Position numbers and translations under genes: made by a program. 38,296 nucleotides of DNA, taken from NCBI GenBank assembly GCA_007026445.1, contig VDMD01000187.1:1-38296 (forward strand). The letters run 5' to 3'. Source of the DNA: Schizophyllum amplum (taxonomy: Eukaryota > Basidiomycota > Agaricomycetes > Agaricales > Schizophyllaceae). Below, in pieces: positions 21,829 to 32,283 of the stretch (the stretch's first letter is position 1; the number at the start of each line of letters is the position of its first letter). Under the pieces are notes generated by a model that saw nothing but the letters and a program-made list of their open reading frames with translations, made no database searches and had not been told where the DNA came from.

Positions 21829-24664
21829 TCAATCATCAAGGATGATGATATCCTCGTCATCTAACGTCTCCGTCGCATTCTCCAGCAAGATGAGACCATC
21901 CTCCTCCAAACGTCGCTTCTTACTCGGGCTTGCGTCCGGCATCGCCTCAAAGGACAGCGTAAGAAGCAGTCGATGACAAGGCGTTGCCGAAAGCAGCACT
22001 CACCGAAGCAGCCTTCGCCCTCTTCGCCGCAGGCCCTTCGATATCGTCATCCTCGGGCGCCGACCGCTTCAGCGACGCGCGCGGTGGCGTCTGCTCTTTC
22101 ACCGGCGTCGGCTCCCTCGGTTTCCTCGGGACTTTCGGGAAGGTCGAAGGCAAGATGTATGGCGGTTGATCCGCAGGATGCGACATGCTAAGAAGGTCAT
22201 ATGAGCAGAAGTACGACAACGAAGATGAAGGGCTGCTTACGGTAACACTCCCAACGAACACTGCACCGTGCGCCCCCACACGCCGTCCTCGTCCACAAGC
22301 GTCAAAAATTTACCGCGCGTCACGCCAAGGCTCTCCAGCGTGCGGTCCTTATTGTCGTCGAAGTCCGGGTCCATCAGTATCCGCTTGTCCTCGAAGACCG
22401 ACAAGCCTGAGGTAAAATCGTCCTCATCCTCGTCCATCGCATCTCCGTTCGCCACCGACCCAATCTCCCCCTTGTCCATATTTTCCACGACCGCTCGCGC
22501 CACTGCGCCGACCACGTCTCCCAGCCGGGCGCGCTTCCCGTCCACGCGCAGGTCCACGTATACGTCCCTGCACACGCCGCAGCGCTCGTCCGGACGGCAC
22601 GTACGCACGCTCTGCAGCGGCACCGCGGGCTTGTGCTGCAGCATCGTCGTGCGCATCTGGTCATAGGACTTGCGCAAGAGCTGCAACGCCTGCAACACGA
22701 TAAGGCCAGAAATGACGGCGTTCGTGGTTGCGATAGCGGGGATGATGTTGCCGGCCATTTCTAAGGGTCACTATGAGCATTGGGTGCGATGTACTAGTCT
22801 TTACGATATGGCGTAGCCTAGTTTGCAGGATGTAGTACAGTACGTGCAACTCACCTTTCACTTCCCATCGCGTCTTGCGTGCTATGCCATACGCGAAGGA
22901 CCGGAGGTTGGAGGCCGCGGTGACGAAGTCGAGCGTGTCGTCGTCGTCCTTGTCGAAGGAGATCGTTTCCTCCTCACCGGTCTGAAGCCGGGCGGCGAGG
23001 CGGTTCGCACTGTGCTCTCATCAGACTTAATCTCTACTATGCGGATACGATTTCCGCGACGAAGTAGAGACCACCTCACCTATCAGCAAATAGTTCCAAG
23101 TTGTCCTTCAGCGTGAGCGTGCGCTGATCCTTGAGCTTTGCGGCCGAGGACGAGCCTACCACGCCATTTTGCAGCTGTTGCTCAACTGCTGCAGATCCGG
23201 CCGGTTTCGCTGCGGTCGACCCGGTTGCCGCTGTTTCCTGCGACTCAGGTATGACGAACACGCCAGACATGATCCCGTCAAAGTCGAGAGGCGTCGGCGG
23301 GGAGCGGTTGCGCCACATATCGGACATGATGAGCAGGTTTTTAATGTCGGCGTTGAAGACCTGGGCGGCGAAGTTAGACGACGAATGTCATGTTCGGCGA
23401 GCAGCGATAGGCCCTGAGCAACGCTCTGCGACAAATCAACGCTTCGCTGCGTCGACGCACCTTGTCAAAGGCCATCTTTGCTGCCGAGACCTTGGATGCT
23501 GGGTCTCGCAAGGCCTTGCGCACCGCGGCGAATGCCTGCGCTTCTTTGCGTAGTGTCGCAATCTCCTGTGCTGCGTAAAGGTAAGTCTTGCTACTATCTT
23601 TCAACGGAGAGGCGTACCGTTTTCGCCCTGTTTCTCCGCTTCATCAAGCTCACCCGTCGCATCCTCGTCCTCGCCGAATAGCTGCCTACCAAAAGATGAG
23701 TACATGTTTGCAGGTGGCGGGGAGAGGCGCGTACCCCATGAGATAGGTCTTGCTCCATACGATACAATGTATGGGTTGACTGGGCGTAGAGCGGATGGTG
23801 CAGACGGGGAACGTCTTCGGTGTTGGTTTCGGCACGCAGTCGAAACATTCGGTTTTATCCTGTCATTTGAACATGAGCTTACAGTTTCTTACAGAGAGTA
23901 TGTGTGTGCTGATTCCGTGCGTCGCGTTTCTCGGGGCGGGCAGCAGACAATATCATCCTGTAGGCAAGACTGGCGACGAACGGGCCCGCAGAAGATATGC
24001 CAATGTATGGGGGTGCCAGCTTCTTGTAGGGGTTCGTCTGGAATATTGGAAGGCAGGCCCCGTACCTTGAAGATGGGTTGCACCTGACCCAGGTAGCCTG
24101 CCGTACCAGACTCAACAAGCGGGATGTTAGCAGCCATGCACATCTTGTTGACATGACGGCGCGCATCTAGCATGAGCTGTAATGAGAAGCAGAACGATGG
24201 ATGGGGAGCAAACGCACCAAGGTTGTCCAGCGCGTTCAGGACGATGTCGAAACCATGGAACCATTCGAGGTCGAACTCCGGGTCCTTGATATTACCGTGA
24301 ATGGGGTAATCCTCACGTTCGGGTTGAAGGGTGCAGCCACCGCTGCAGCGACAAGAGACTTGCTCTGCTTCACGTCCTTCTTGCGGAAGAGGAACTGGCG
24401 GTTGAGGTTAGAAAGGTCGATCGTGTCGAGGTCGAGCAAGGTGATGTGTCCGAAGCCCGCTAGGACAACGTTCTTGACTGCACAACATGAAGGGGTTGAC
24501 ACAGTGAGTTGCAGCGCGTATCAAGCAAGTATGTGATACGCACGAAGCTCACACCCAATCCCGCCGGCGCCTACTAGTAGCACCTTCGTGTCGGCGAGTT
24601 TCGAATGCAGCTCTTCCCCGAGTACAGCCTTTGCGTGCGCGGTTCTGCGCGCTGCGGTAGACAT
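21829..24664 (-). CDS. UBA2: SUMO-activating enzyme subunit Uba2 (one frameshift)
   Basis: Catalytic subunit of the SUMO E1: it adenylates SUMO's C-terminus, forms a thioester and hands SUMO to Ubc9, mainly in the nucleus. Exons: 24664-24544, 24477-24218, 24166-24066, 23859-23735, 23685-23618, 23570-23461, 23360-23080, 23009-22855, 22760-22241, 22187-22004, 21945-21829, about 680 aa corrected. Seen in order: nucleotide-binding [16 protein letters not shown], the acidic-strand [27 protein letters not shown], zinc-ligand pairs TECFDC (C166/C169) and ERCGVC, and the active-site loop [17 protein letters not shown] with catalytic Cys about 181. A ubiquitin-like fold follows ([17 protein letters not shown]). 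The tail has two basic clusters (AAKRAK, SKKRR) and ends [10 protein letters not shown], a likely SUMO-interacting motif. A missing C in the coding strand at the G4 run 24303-24306 breaks [14 protein letters not shown]. Confidence 0.92.
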
Positions 24665-25140
24665 TTCGCCTTCAGAGTCCTGATGCCGATGGAAGTGCAG
24701 AGCAAGACGCGACCGTCAAAGCTTTAGTATCAGACGCGTTCCCGACATTGCGTCATCGCGTGCTCTCCCAGTGTTGGACCCACACGCGCCTCCATTGCCA
24801 CTTTCTCTAGACCTACTCCTGACTGAAGGCCTGAGGTCCGATGCTCAGTTGCGATGAGAGATAGGCTGTCTTCAAGACTAAAAAGAGGAGATGCGCGACA
24901 AGTGTGACGATGAGCAGGCAGTGGACACTTTGTTCACGTATGTACTGAATACCTACCGAGGAATACACAAGCTTGATACACCAGTCGCAGTACTAGTGCG
25001 GCTCGCGAGGCGATTGCTTGCCAAGTCCGAGCCGCGTAGTAGGTACAACCGAAAATGGGATGTGGTATGTACAATTGAGAACGGACACGATAGAAAACGT
25101 GGGGGACGCCCTGCTTGAGGATGTTCGCAATATCGCGAGG

Positions 25141-25190
25141 GACATGACGCTTGCGAGAGATATGACGCTTGCGGGAGGTATGATGGGGAG
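25141..25190. repeat. 18-bp tandem repeat
   Basis: Two near-identical 18-bp units (25141-25158, 25159-25176) built on ATGACGCTTGCG, followed by a partial third unit. Intergenic. Confidence 0.7.
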
Positions 25191-25389
25191 ATAATAAACA
25201 AGCTATATAATGTACAAAACTGGCAAGCAGGATTCGGAGATAAAGCAGGTAGAGCAGGGCGGGTTGTCGAAGATAAAGCGGGCGCGGCCTAGGAGTGAAC
25301 CAGGCCGCGGGTAGAGGGTACAGCAGGGCGCGAGGGTAAAGCAGACCGATAGATAGAGACGAGATGTGCATAAGAGGTGTCGCAAGATG

Positions 25390-25425
25390 ATTCCGAGTTC
25401 CGACGCGGTTCCGGGTTCCGAGGCG
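25390..25425. repeat. 18-bp tandem repeat
   Basis: Two 18-bp units (25390-25407 and 25408-25425) sharing TTCCG-GTTCCG-GCG with a few changes. Each is itself two TTCCG half-units. Intergenic. Confidence 0.65.
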
Positions 25426-25705
25426 GAATATGATGGGTAGATGGAGCATAGGGGGATAGATGGTGCGTGAAGAGGGCAACGGGACGAGTGGCGGGCGAGG
25501 CGGTTACGGGTGACGAGCGAGCCGGCTACCATTAGGGAAGGCAGAATGACATGCTGGTGCGACAAAGCTGCGTGAAAGGACGTCGAGGGTGTGGGTCGTG
25601 ACTCCTGCGACTGGCATGGGTGTTGGGGTATATGCGTGTGTTCGCGGTATGTGCACGTCGATAGGGCTATACACCGGAAACCCCCACAGCACATTCTCGC
25701 GTTGT

Positions 25706-27027
25706 CTAGTAATCCACGTCCTCCCGCTTGATAAACGGCAGCGACTGGGCGGCCGTAGCATCCCCGGTGCTGGCGTCGGTCGCATTGTCGTCGTCGGCAG
25801 CATCGGCGGCGGCGGGGGTAGTGTAGCCGTCAGCCCCGGCAGCATCGGCGTCAGCCCCGGTAGAATCGGCGTCAACGCCCGCCCCTGCCGGACAGCGTGC
25901 CGCAACCTGTAAACCTCGTCGAGCAAGTCCTGATTGTGCTCCCGCAGCGTCGCATTGTCGCCCCGTAACGCGTCCTTCTCGCCCCTCAGCACCTTCCTCT
26001 CGCTCCTCAACGCCGCCTTCTCCCCCCTCAGCCATTCATTCTCCCGCAACCACTCGTGCTCGCGCGACATACGCTCCGCCACGGTGTGCACGTGTTCCCC
26101 GTACGCGCGCGCCTCGTCCCGCTGACGCAAGAGCTCCGCGTTGTTGTCCGCAAGCTTCGTTGTCTCGTCATGCAGTTTGGTGTTATCTTCGTGCAGCTTG
26201 GAGTTCGCGTCGTGCAGCTGCATGTTGTCGTCACGCAGCCTGGCCATCTCGTCGTACAGTTGCGCATTCTGCCGACCAGACGTATTTCGGTGCAGGAGTA
26301 GCCGCGCCTCATCGCGCTCCCCGCGAAGGCGCTGCTCCGTGCGCTGCGACGCCTGCAGTCGCTCCTCCGCCTCGCCCAACCGCCCCTCCGTCTCGTTCAG
26401 CTGCACAAAGCGCGCCTCAGCAAGGCGGGACTGCAAATTTGCCTCGTTGCGCTGGCGCGAGAGCGAGAAGCGCGCATCGTCGAGGGTGCAGCGCATGTCT
26501 TCGAGGTCACAGCGCGCGCTCGACAGCTGTCCGAGGACGTCCTGCGCCCTGTCGCTGGCATTGCCGCTCGGGCGTATGACGGCAGAGAACTCGGCAGCCA
26601 AGTCATCGAGCCGGCGCTGAGCCCGGGCGAGCTGGCGCCGGACAGGGAGCAGCTCGTCCTGCGGGTCATGCGGGTCGGGCTTGGGCGACGGAACATGTGC
26701 CGAGGATGCATGTGTCATGCGAGTTACGCCCTCGGCCGGGTGCGCGTGCGTCGAGTGGGTGCGTGTTTCGCCATGCGGAGTTCGCGGCGTCCTGTGCGAG
26801 GATATGGTCGAAGCGGAGTGCGTGGCCAGGGGCGTCTCCGCAGGCGGTGGTTGGAGGAGCGTAGCGAGGGAGATCGGGAGCCCGCGGTAGTGCGAAGAGC
26901 GGATGGGCGGAAGGACGATGGGTTCTGCGACAGGCGCGGGAGCCGGCGACGGAGGCCCGGGCAGCGGGTGGTAGGGATCGGAGGTGATGCAGCGCTCAAG
27001 ACGGGTGAGGAAGTGGTTGGCAGTCAT
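25706..27027 (-). CDS. Long coiled-coil protein, apparent frameshift near the C-terminus
   Basis: Single-exon gene, 440 aa if one base is added. The N-terminal about 110 residues are Pro/Ser/Thr/His-rich. From about 120 to 375 runs an almost unbroken coiled coil with Leu/Ala heptads, including a block of seven-residue repeats of the type LHDANSKLHEDNTKLHDE, then repeated LRGEK/LRSER units. A Pro-rich TPILPGLTPMLPGL repeat follows. The uncorrected frame runs on to 25504 with poor codon bias. Adding one C at the run 25814-25818 (G5 on the plus strand) moves into a frame with strong G/C third positions ending SLPFIKREDVDY and a stop at 25706-25708, a typical agaricomycete C-terminus. No known domain beyond the coiled coil, so a structural or scaffold role is inference. 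Start is the first ATG of the frame. Confidence 0.7.
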
Positions 27028-29189
27028 GTAGGTGTAGGGGGATGCCTTGGGCTTGGCGATTGCATGGATTGGGGCGTGGGGACGCGGAGGGGCGGCAGAG
27101 TTACAGGGAAGGGCGAGATGGCTGGTTATATGCGCATGTTAGATGCGTCAGACGTCATGCAGATGCTGGCGCGCGTACCTCGCGGAAAGTCAGCGTCGTA
27201 CAGACCTCCTGAGGAAGCTGCGGTAGAGGACGGGAGATGCATGGGTTTGGGCGAAGGGCCTAAGCTGTGTGAAATTTCGCTCTTGACGCAGAGGGTATAG
27301 AGAGCGCACCTGGGACGAGACCTGGAAATACATGGCGCGGGGCTTAGTATGCCTGCGACGACGAGTGTGCCGCGCCGTATCGACTTCGCGCGGAATCACT
27401 GAAGACGCGTCAGCAACGGATTCCAGATTCGCTGCCAAGCCTACTCACAGCGAATCTTTTTGTGTCGCAGGGCCACCGGGGAGGGCGTTCGCGAGTCAAG
27501 GCCCTCGCTCCCGGAGCGACTGCGCTTCAACGTCGACATTGTGGATTCCGGCGACGAGCAATAGTGGGTAGCAGAGAGGCAGCGGTCGAACAATCAAGGC
27601 GATGGTAGTGGTGGTCTGGGAAGAGTGCTGCGTTCCTCAATCCGACATCCGGGGGCCCGGGAGAGTTGTTGCTATTTTTGAAAGGGTCACGTGAACTGGC
27701 CGGCGCGGCAAACCCCATTCGATTCAGTCTCCCCCTCACTACTTATCACTCGCCGCCGTGTTTTGTCTTTGCTTTGTACTACCTATCTTGACGGCTTCAC
27801 ATATACTTGCCCTCACTAGCGAGGACAGTAACGGAAAGCAATCGAACAATACAAGTCCTGTCTCAGACGCCTCACCCGGCTTACGGGCACTCACGCGCAC
27901 GGGCGACGTATGAAAACACCTGGACACCGTTTCATGGATCGTGCGCCGTGGATGCGACGCGTTTGTGCCCTCGTAGACGCTGCAGCGGCAGGCCCGATTC
28001 TTCGGTGCCCTTTATCAGGTTCGACCGACCGACATGGCCGGTCCTTCTTGCAACGACTTCACTCCCACCCATCGCTCACCTACCGACGAGCGCCCACCTA
28101 CAATCGCCAGCTAAATCGCTGACTAGACCCATATACAAGTCGCGTCCAGGCCACGTCAACAGTATGAAGGTCACATTGAATCAATCTTCACGAACGGCCT
28201 TATGGTTGTCCATGCCACTGACGTGGCAGCCAAATGTGAGTAAGTATGTATGCTGTCCGGCTTCGGTGCACGCCGATGATAGGTATGAGGCATCAGGAGA
28301 CTAGTCTGCGCGCTCACTCAGTATTGAGGGGGCGGTTCGCCGGTCAATGGGACAGCGCTTCCAAGACTCGGTCTGATTGTCATCGGTCTCTTGCGATGTA
28401 GCTTCCAAGTGGCATGGATTGCGTGGCAAGCCGTCAGCGACATGCATTGCAAGCGCGGTGATGTCCCTACTCGTCGACGAGCACTCCGGCCTTGGAACCA
28501 TGCCCATCATCTTCATCGCTCATCGGTTGCCCATTTTCGAATACACCCTATCTGATCTCCTGAGCCCCTCATTCCTCCACACCTTTTCAGTTAGCCCTCG
28601 AATACCATCTACTCCCTGATACCTCATCTTTCCTGTCTCTCTCCTCGCCTTGCTCCCTTTCTCTCCCTTTCTCTCCCTGTTCCCCTGTCCGAACATTGCT
28701 GGGTGTATTGACAAGGTGAAGTAACTTTCCGTCTGCCCTTTTCTTCCTTTTTAGTCCCTCACTTATACACCCTCTACTCTTGTTCTCAAGTACGTGCGAT
28801 GGTGGTGTAATTATTGCATCGTACTAGTAGTCCCTCGATGCCCCTGTACTTATATATAACCGATCACGTCGACGTCTTTTCTTCCTCTTCCATCTCTGCG
28901 CGCATGAGGTTCAATGGTTGAACCTGAATTCCATTTTCCAGTCAACTTCGTAGGCTCTCGTTGTGATGCAACATCCTGTGCCATGGACGGGATCTGGACG
29001 GCATCAGATTCATTGGCCCTATAAAACCGTCCGCGCTCTCAAATCTTGAATATCTAGAGTCAGCGGCCCAAAAGCCTCCCGTGGTCCATCCGACGGACGA
29101 GCCCGCGCGCGATCCGCTCGCAACCATTGAACGGTGATTCAGCTTCACTCTGACTCGAAGTTGACCGCTGACCCGGCATTTTGTCCTGC
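27028..29189. other. Gene-poor stretch
   Basis: About 2.2 kb with only short, unbiased frames on both strands. Pyrimidine-rich runs (28620-28700, CTCTCCCTTT repeats) and AT-rich pieces such as 28840-28860 suggest UTR or promoter DNA. I find no gene, tRNA or transposon termini that I can support. Confidence 0.45.
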
Positions 29190-29194
29190 ATATT

Positions 29195-29300
29195 GGCCTT
29201 CGCCTCGTGTAGGGCTTTGTCCATTATTGCCCTGTTATTGCCTCGTGTGAAGCTTTGTTCATCGCCTCGCCGCAGGCTTGGTCCTCCGCCTCGTGTCGGG
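29195..29300. repeat. Degenerate repeat around GCCTCGTGT
   Basis: The motif GCCTCGTGT recurs at 29202, 29240 and 29288, with GCTTTGT-CAT following the first two. Spacing is 38 and 48 bp. It is upstream of the TATA box at 29631. Low complexity, function unknown. Confidence 0.5.
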
Positions 29301-29515
29301 CATGCTTCCTCCCACCTTGCTTTCTCTGATGGAAATCACAGGTTCTTCTGCAACGGCCAAAAAGCACAGCTCTGTATTGGTCCTGGATTGTTCTTCGCGT
29401 CTGCCGGAGGCTGCGCGGCTTGCGGCATACAGCTCCAAAGCCTTCGACGGTCGTCACCCGTGGGAGTCTCTGGGGCCTTTTCGCGGAAGCATTTCTGGAC
29501 CTGCCTGTGGACTCG

Positions 29516-29577
29516 CCACCACCCCACCACCCCCACCACCCCACCACCCACCACCCCACCACCCCACCACCCCACCA
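29516..29577. repeat. CCACC/CCCACC microsatellite
   Basis: About 62 bases made only of C and A in CCACC/CCCACC units on the plus strand (TGG-rich on the minus). The pyrimidine/purine asymmetry and position about 55-115 bp upstream of a TATA box could matter for transcription, but it may be a simple microsatellite. Confidence 0.85.
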
Positions 29578-29630
29578 TCACCGTGGAGCATTCATGGGCC
29601 TGTCGTGGGAGATCTGCGCTGCCGGGGACA

Positions 29631-29637
29631 TATAAAG
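29631..29637 (+). promoter_or_regulatory. TATA box
   Basis: TATAAAG in a GC-rich surround, followed by a pyrimidine-rich leader with candidate splice acceptors. It is about 250 bp upstream of the candidate ATG at 29887, so any leader would be long or spliced. Confidence 0.4.
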
Positions 29638-29886
29638 GGCCCAGCATACGATGCTACTCACCAGCAGTGCCTCTTCGCCCCCTTTGCCGTGCGATCCTGA
29701 CCTTCGCGCAGTCTGCTACCTTCCTGTGTGTTTGCTAACCCCACCAGACTCGACTACGGCCACTAGACTGACTACAGGCCTTGTTAGTCCTGTTAGTACC
29801 TACTCGTCGGTGCAGCATACGAAGCGTTACTCGTTGCCACAGACGACCAGGTGCGTGGACCTTGTGCTGGTCCCGGCGCGCTGATC

Positions 29887-30461
29887 ATGAGCTCCCGTCG
29901 CAGCCTTCTCCTTACTCGTCCCATCACCCATCCCGTCAACATGACCGCGCCCCGCGACGCTATTATGCCTAAGTCCATGCGGCCCGCCATGGGTTGCCCG
30001 CTGGGGAGCCTTTACGGCAACGCTCTAGAGTCGCAAAGGCGTGAACCGCGCGCGGCCTGGGGTCTACCGTTGGTCTCGTGGCAGCTACTATGGCCCGTCG
30101 CAGAGCGTCTACTGTGGCCCGGTGCGGAACGTCTATGCCACGGCCCGGTCGTCAGCGCGAGTCAACTCGACCCGCACAGAGGTCCCGCCGCCGACGCCGT
30201 CATCAGGCGCTGCGCCGGACGTCACCGATATGGCATGCCCTCGCCGCGCATCTGGGATCCATCAAGGTGGACACAGATAGTGCGCGAGCTGTCGATGCCA
30301 ACCTGCCAGCCATCGACGCCGAACTCGAAGCCCCTGCTGAGGGAAGTGGCTGCCTGGGACACGCCTCTGGACCCTGTCCTCGATCTCCATTTCTGAACTA
30401 CAAGTCGACGTTGCATGCGTTCTCTCAACTTGCAAGCGGTTCTCTGAACTCTCTGAACTAG
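29887..30461 (+). CDS. Candidate lineage-specific basic protein, frame broken
   Basis: Three overlapping frames in turn show C/G-rich third positions. The first runs from the ATG at 29887 (MSSRRSLLLTRPITHP) to about 30030. The second covers about 30030-30220 (RGSYYGPSQSVYCGPVRNVY). The third covers about 30240-30461 (AAHLGSIKVDTDSARAVDAN) and stops at 30459-30461. Each change is one base, as in the confirmed genes of this window, so a single gene with two sequence errors is possible. The product would be Arg/Ser/Pro-rich and I recognise no family. The codon signal is weaker than in the named genes, and chance open frames in GC-rich DNA remain a real alternative. Confidence 0.25.
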
Positions 30462-31091
30462 CATCCATCTCCCCACTGCTCTCAATGCCTCTTTCCATCG
30501 CCCGCTCATCATCCATCCATCCTCCATTCACATTCTCCACATTTCCGTCTGCATCATCACCTTCACCTTCACCTTCATGCATCCGTCTCTATTTGTTTTG
30601 CTTTCACGACTTTGAATATCTCGCGGCAGGATTATATTCTTGTCGCTGCTCTTTATCACCACGTATTCTGCACTCTGTGGCAGCCACTGCGCACATGTAT
30701 ATTGCATGCCACTGCATGTAGGGCGACCAACATCTCTACCTACCACTGCGTATCCGTCTGATACTTTATCTGCTAAGTATGGACCATTCCAGCTACACAC
30801 GGATGAAAGGGACTTTTCTCGCATCAGGGCATCTGGGTCGTACTGTACTTATACTTACAATAAAAAGTACAAATCTTGATGAAAAGATGAGTGGTTCGAT
30901 AGCGCGAGTGCGTCGTCTACGGGAGCACGGGCGACTCTGCTTTTATTACTTACAGTGAGGATGGACCTGAAGGAGTCGTAATTGACAGCGATCATAGCAA
31001 GGATGGATTGGCGAAACGAGAGCAGTCGAACAAGCGAGTCCATAGCAAAAGACAGATCATTTCACGGCACCTGCAACTACACCACCCTTGT
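30462..31091. other. AT-richer region, no gene seen
   Basis: About 0.6 kb including ATCCATCC/TTCACC simple repeats near 30510-30590. It probably holds the 3' UTR of SRP72 (minus strand). No supported frame. Confidence 0.4.
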
Positions 31092-32156
31092 CTACTTCCG
31101 CTTCTTACCCTTTCCGCCCTTCCCGCCCCTCCACCAGCCGGCTCCACGACGGCAGCAGCACCTTGCGTAGCCCCAGTCCGGCTGCGTTTCTTGCCCGTGT
31201 GGTACGTCGACCGCTCTGTCTTCTTCAGCCATCGCTCCGGGTCGGGTGGCGGCGTGACGCCCGGGACCACGCCCTTCGGCACGCGCCGCGCGCGCACCTT
31301 GGTCGTCTTCGGTACTACCGGGGCGGCGGACGTGGCGGCGGCGGGGGAATGCGAGGCGGCGGCAGCAGACGCAGCGATGTCGACCTGCGGCCGGGGCGGT
31401 GCGGGTGGGGGCGCGGCCCCGAGGTCGGAGGCGGGCAGCTGAGCGAGCGCAGCGAGGAAGCCGTTGCTGATGAAGTCGAGGTGTTTCTTGTGCGGCGCGG
31501 AGGTTGTTGAGGATATCCTCTTGTTCGTCCGGCGAGTTCCTGAGCGTCGTGAGATCCAGTGACGTGAGAGTAGGGCAACGAACGTACGGGCTGGTCGAGC
31601 AGCTGGTTGTAGAAATCGCAGGTGGCGGCATAGTCACGTCGCGGTAACACTGGGGTGTCAGATGAGGCGGGGTGGGAGGGACGGGTAAGGGGGAGGTAGA
31701 CGTACGATCTGGGCGCGGAGGACGATGACGCTGCGCTCGTGCGGGGTGATAGTGTCAAGAATATACCGCCTCAGCCTCGCGCTGAAGCTTGTAGACGGAG
31801 TACGCGCGCTCGTACTGGTGCTGGGGACCGAGGACATTCAGGGCGACGGCGTGCTGGTCCGCCTCCATCATGGCGTAGATCTTTGCCTGGAGCGCGTCCG
31901 CATCACTGGGATCTAGCTTAAGGACTGCAGAATGTGTGAGCTAGTGAGCAGCAGAGAGAGCGATATACATACTCTTGTCGCAGGTCTTGATTGCATTCTT
32001 CCAATGGCGGTCACTGATCTGCGCGCAGAGCGAGTTGAAGAGCTTCTTGATGCGCTCGGGCTCGGAGAGAGGGGGCTTCGGTGCCGGTTTCTTCTTGGAC
32101 TTTGGTGGCTGCCCCTTCGCGGGCGTCTTCGCCCTTGAGCTAGACGGTGGTGGCAT
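31092..32156 (-). CDS. SRP72: SRP72-like signal recognition particle subunit, unusually short; several apparent indels
   Basis: SRP72 binds SRP68 and 7SL RNA in the cytosolic signal recognition particle. Exons: 32156-31973, 31924-31706, 31649-31588, 31539-31092 (introns 48, 56 and 48 nt). The Lys/Pro-rich start leads into RIKKLFNSLCAQISDRHWKNA and KTCDKILKLDPSDADALQAK, the usual first TPR. Then come QYERAYSVYKLQREAEA, ILDTITPHERSVIVLRAQI, DYAATCDFYNQLLDQP and DEQEDILNNLRAAQ, then HLDFISNGFLAALAQLP. The C-terminal RNA-binding region reads VPKGVVPGVTPPPDPERWLKK, with the hallmark DPERWL, and ends in a Gly/Lys tail (KGGKGKKRK). Five single-base corrections are needed, at about 31762-31768, 31632-31640, 31588-31590, 31489-31492 and the G run near 31128. 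With them the protein is about 303 aa, less than half of the yeast and human proteins (640-671 aa). The loss is in the TPR array. Confidence 0.8.
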
Positions 32157-32283
32157 CTTGACTTGGGAGTACAAGGACGAGGAGTATTGATGTCTATTTG
32201 TTCGCACGTGGACGGGAATTCCGCGGGCCAAGCGCCAACACTTGCCTTCGGTCCTCGTCAACGTCTACGGCAGCGTCAGCGAA
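32157..32283. promoter_or_regulatory. Bidirectional promoter between SRP72 and the pinin-domain gene
   Basis: Only 127 bp separate the two start codons on opposite strands, so both promoters and 5' UTRs must share it. The sequence is CG-mixed with no TATA box, as often in fungal housekeeping pairs. Shared control of an SRP subunit and a splicing-related protein is inference. Confidence 0.6.

Larger units (their letters stand above)
24665..25705. other. Repeat-bearing intergenic region
   Basis: About 1 kb upstream of UBA2 and downstream of the coiled-coil gene. Frames on the minus strand are long but low-complexity and not codon-biased. If the frameshift in the coiled-coil gene is not real, its frame runs on through this region to 25504. 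Confidence 0.4.

Noticed and set aside
27739..28304. Possible gene in 27.7-28.3 kb
   Set aside because: Frames on both strands are unbiased and share no motif; no splice chain could be built.
29181..29738. Plus-strand 185-codon frame across the C/A microsatellite
   Set aside because: Low-complexity translation (HHPTTP repeats), no codon bias outside the repeat, crosses a TATA box.
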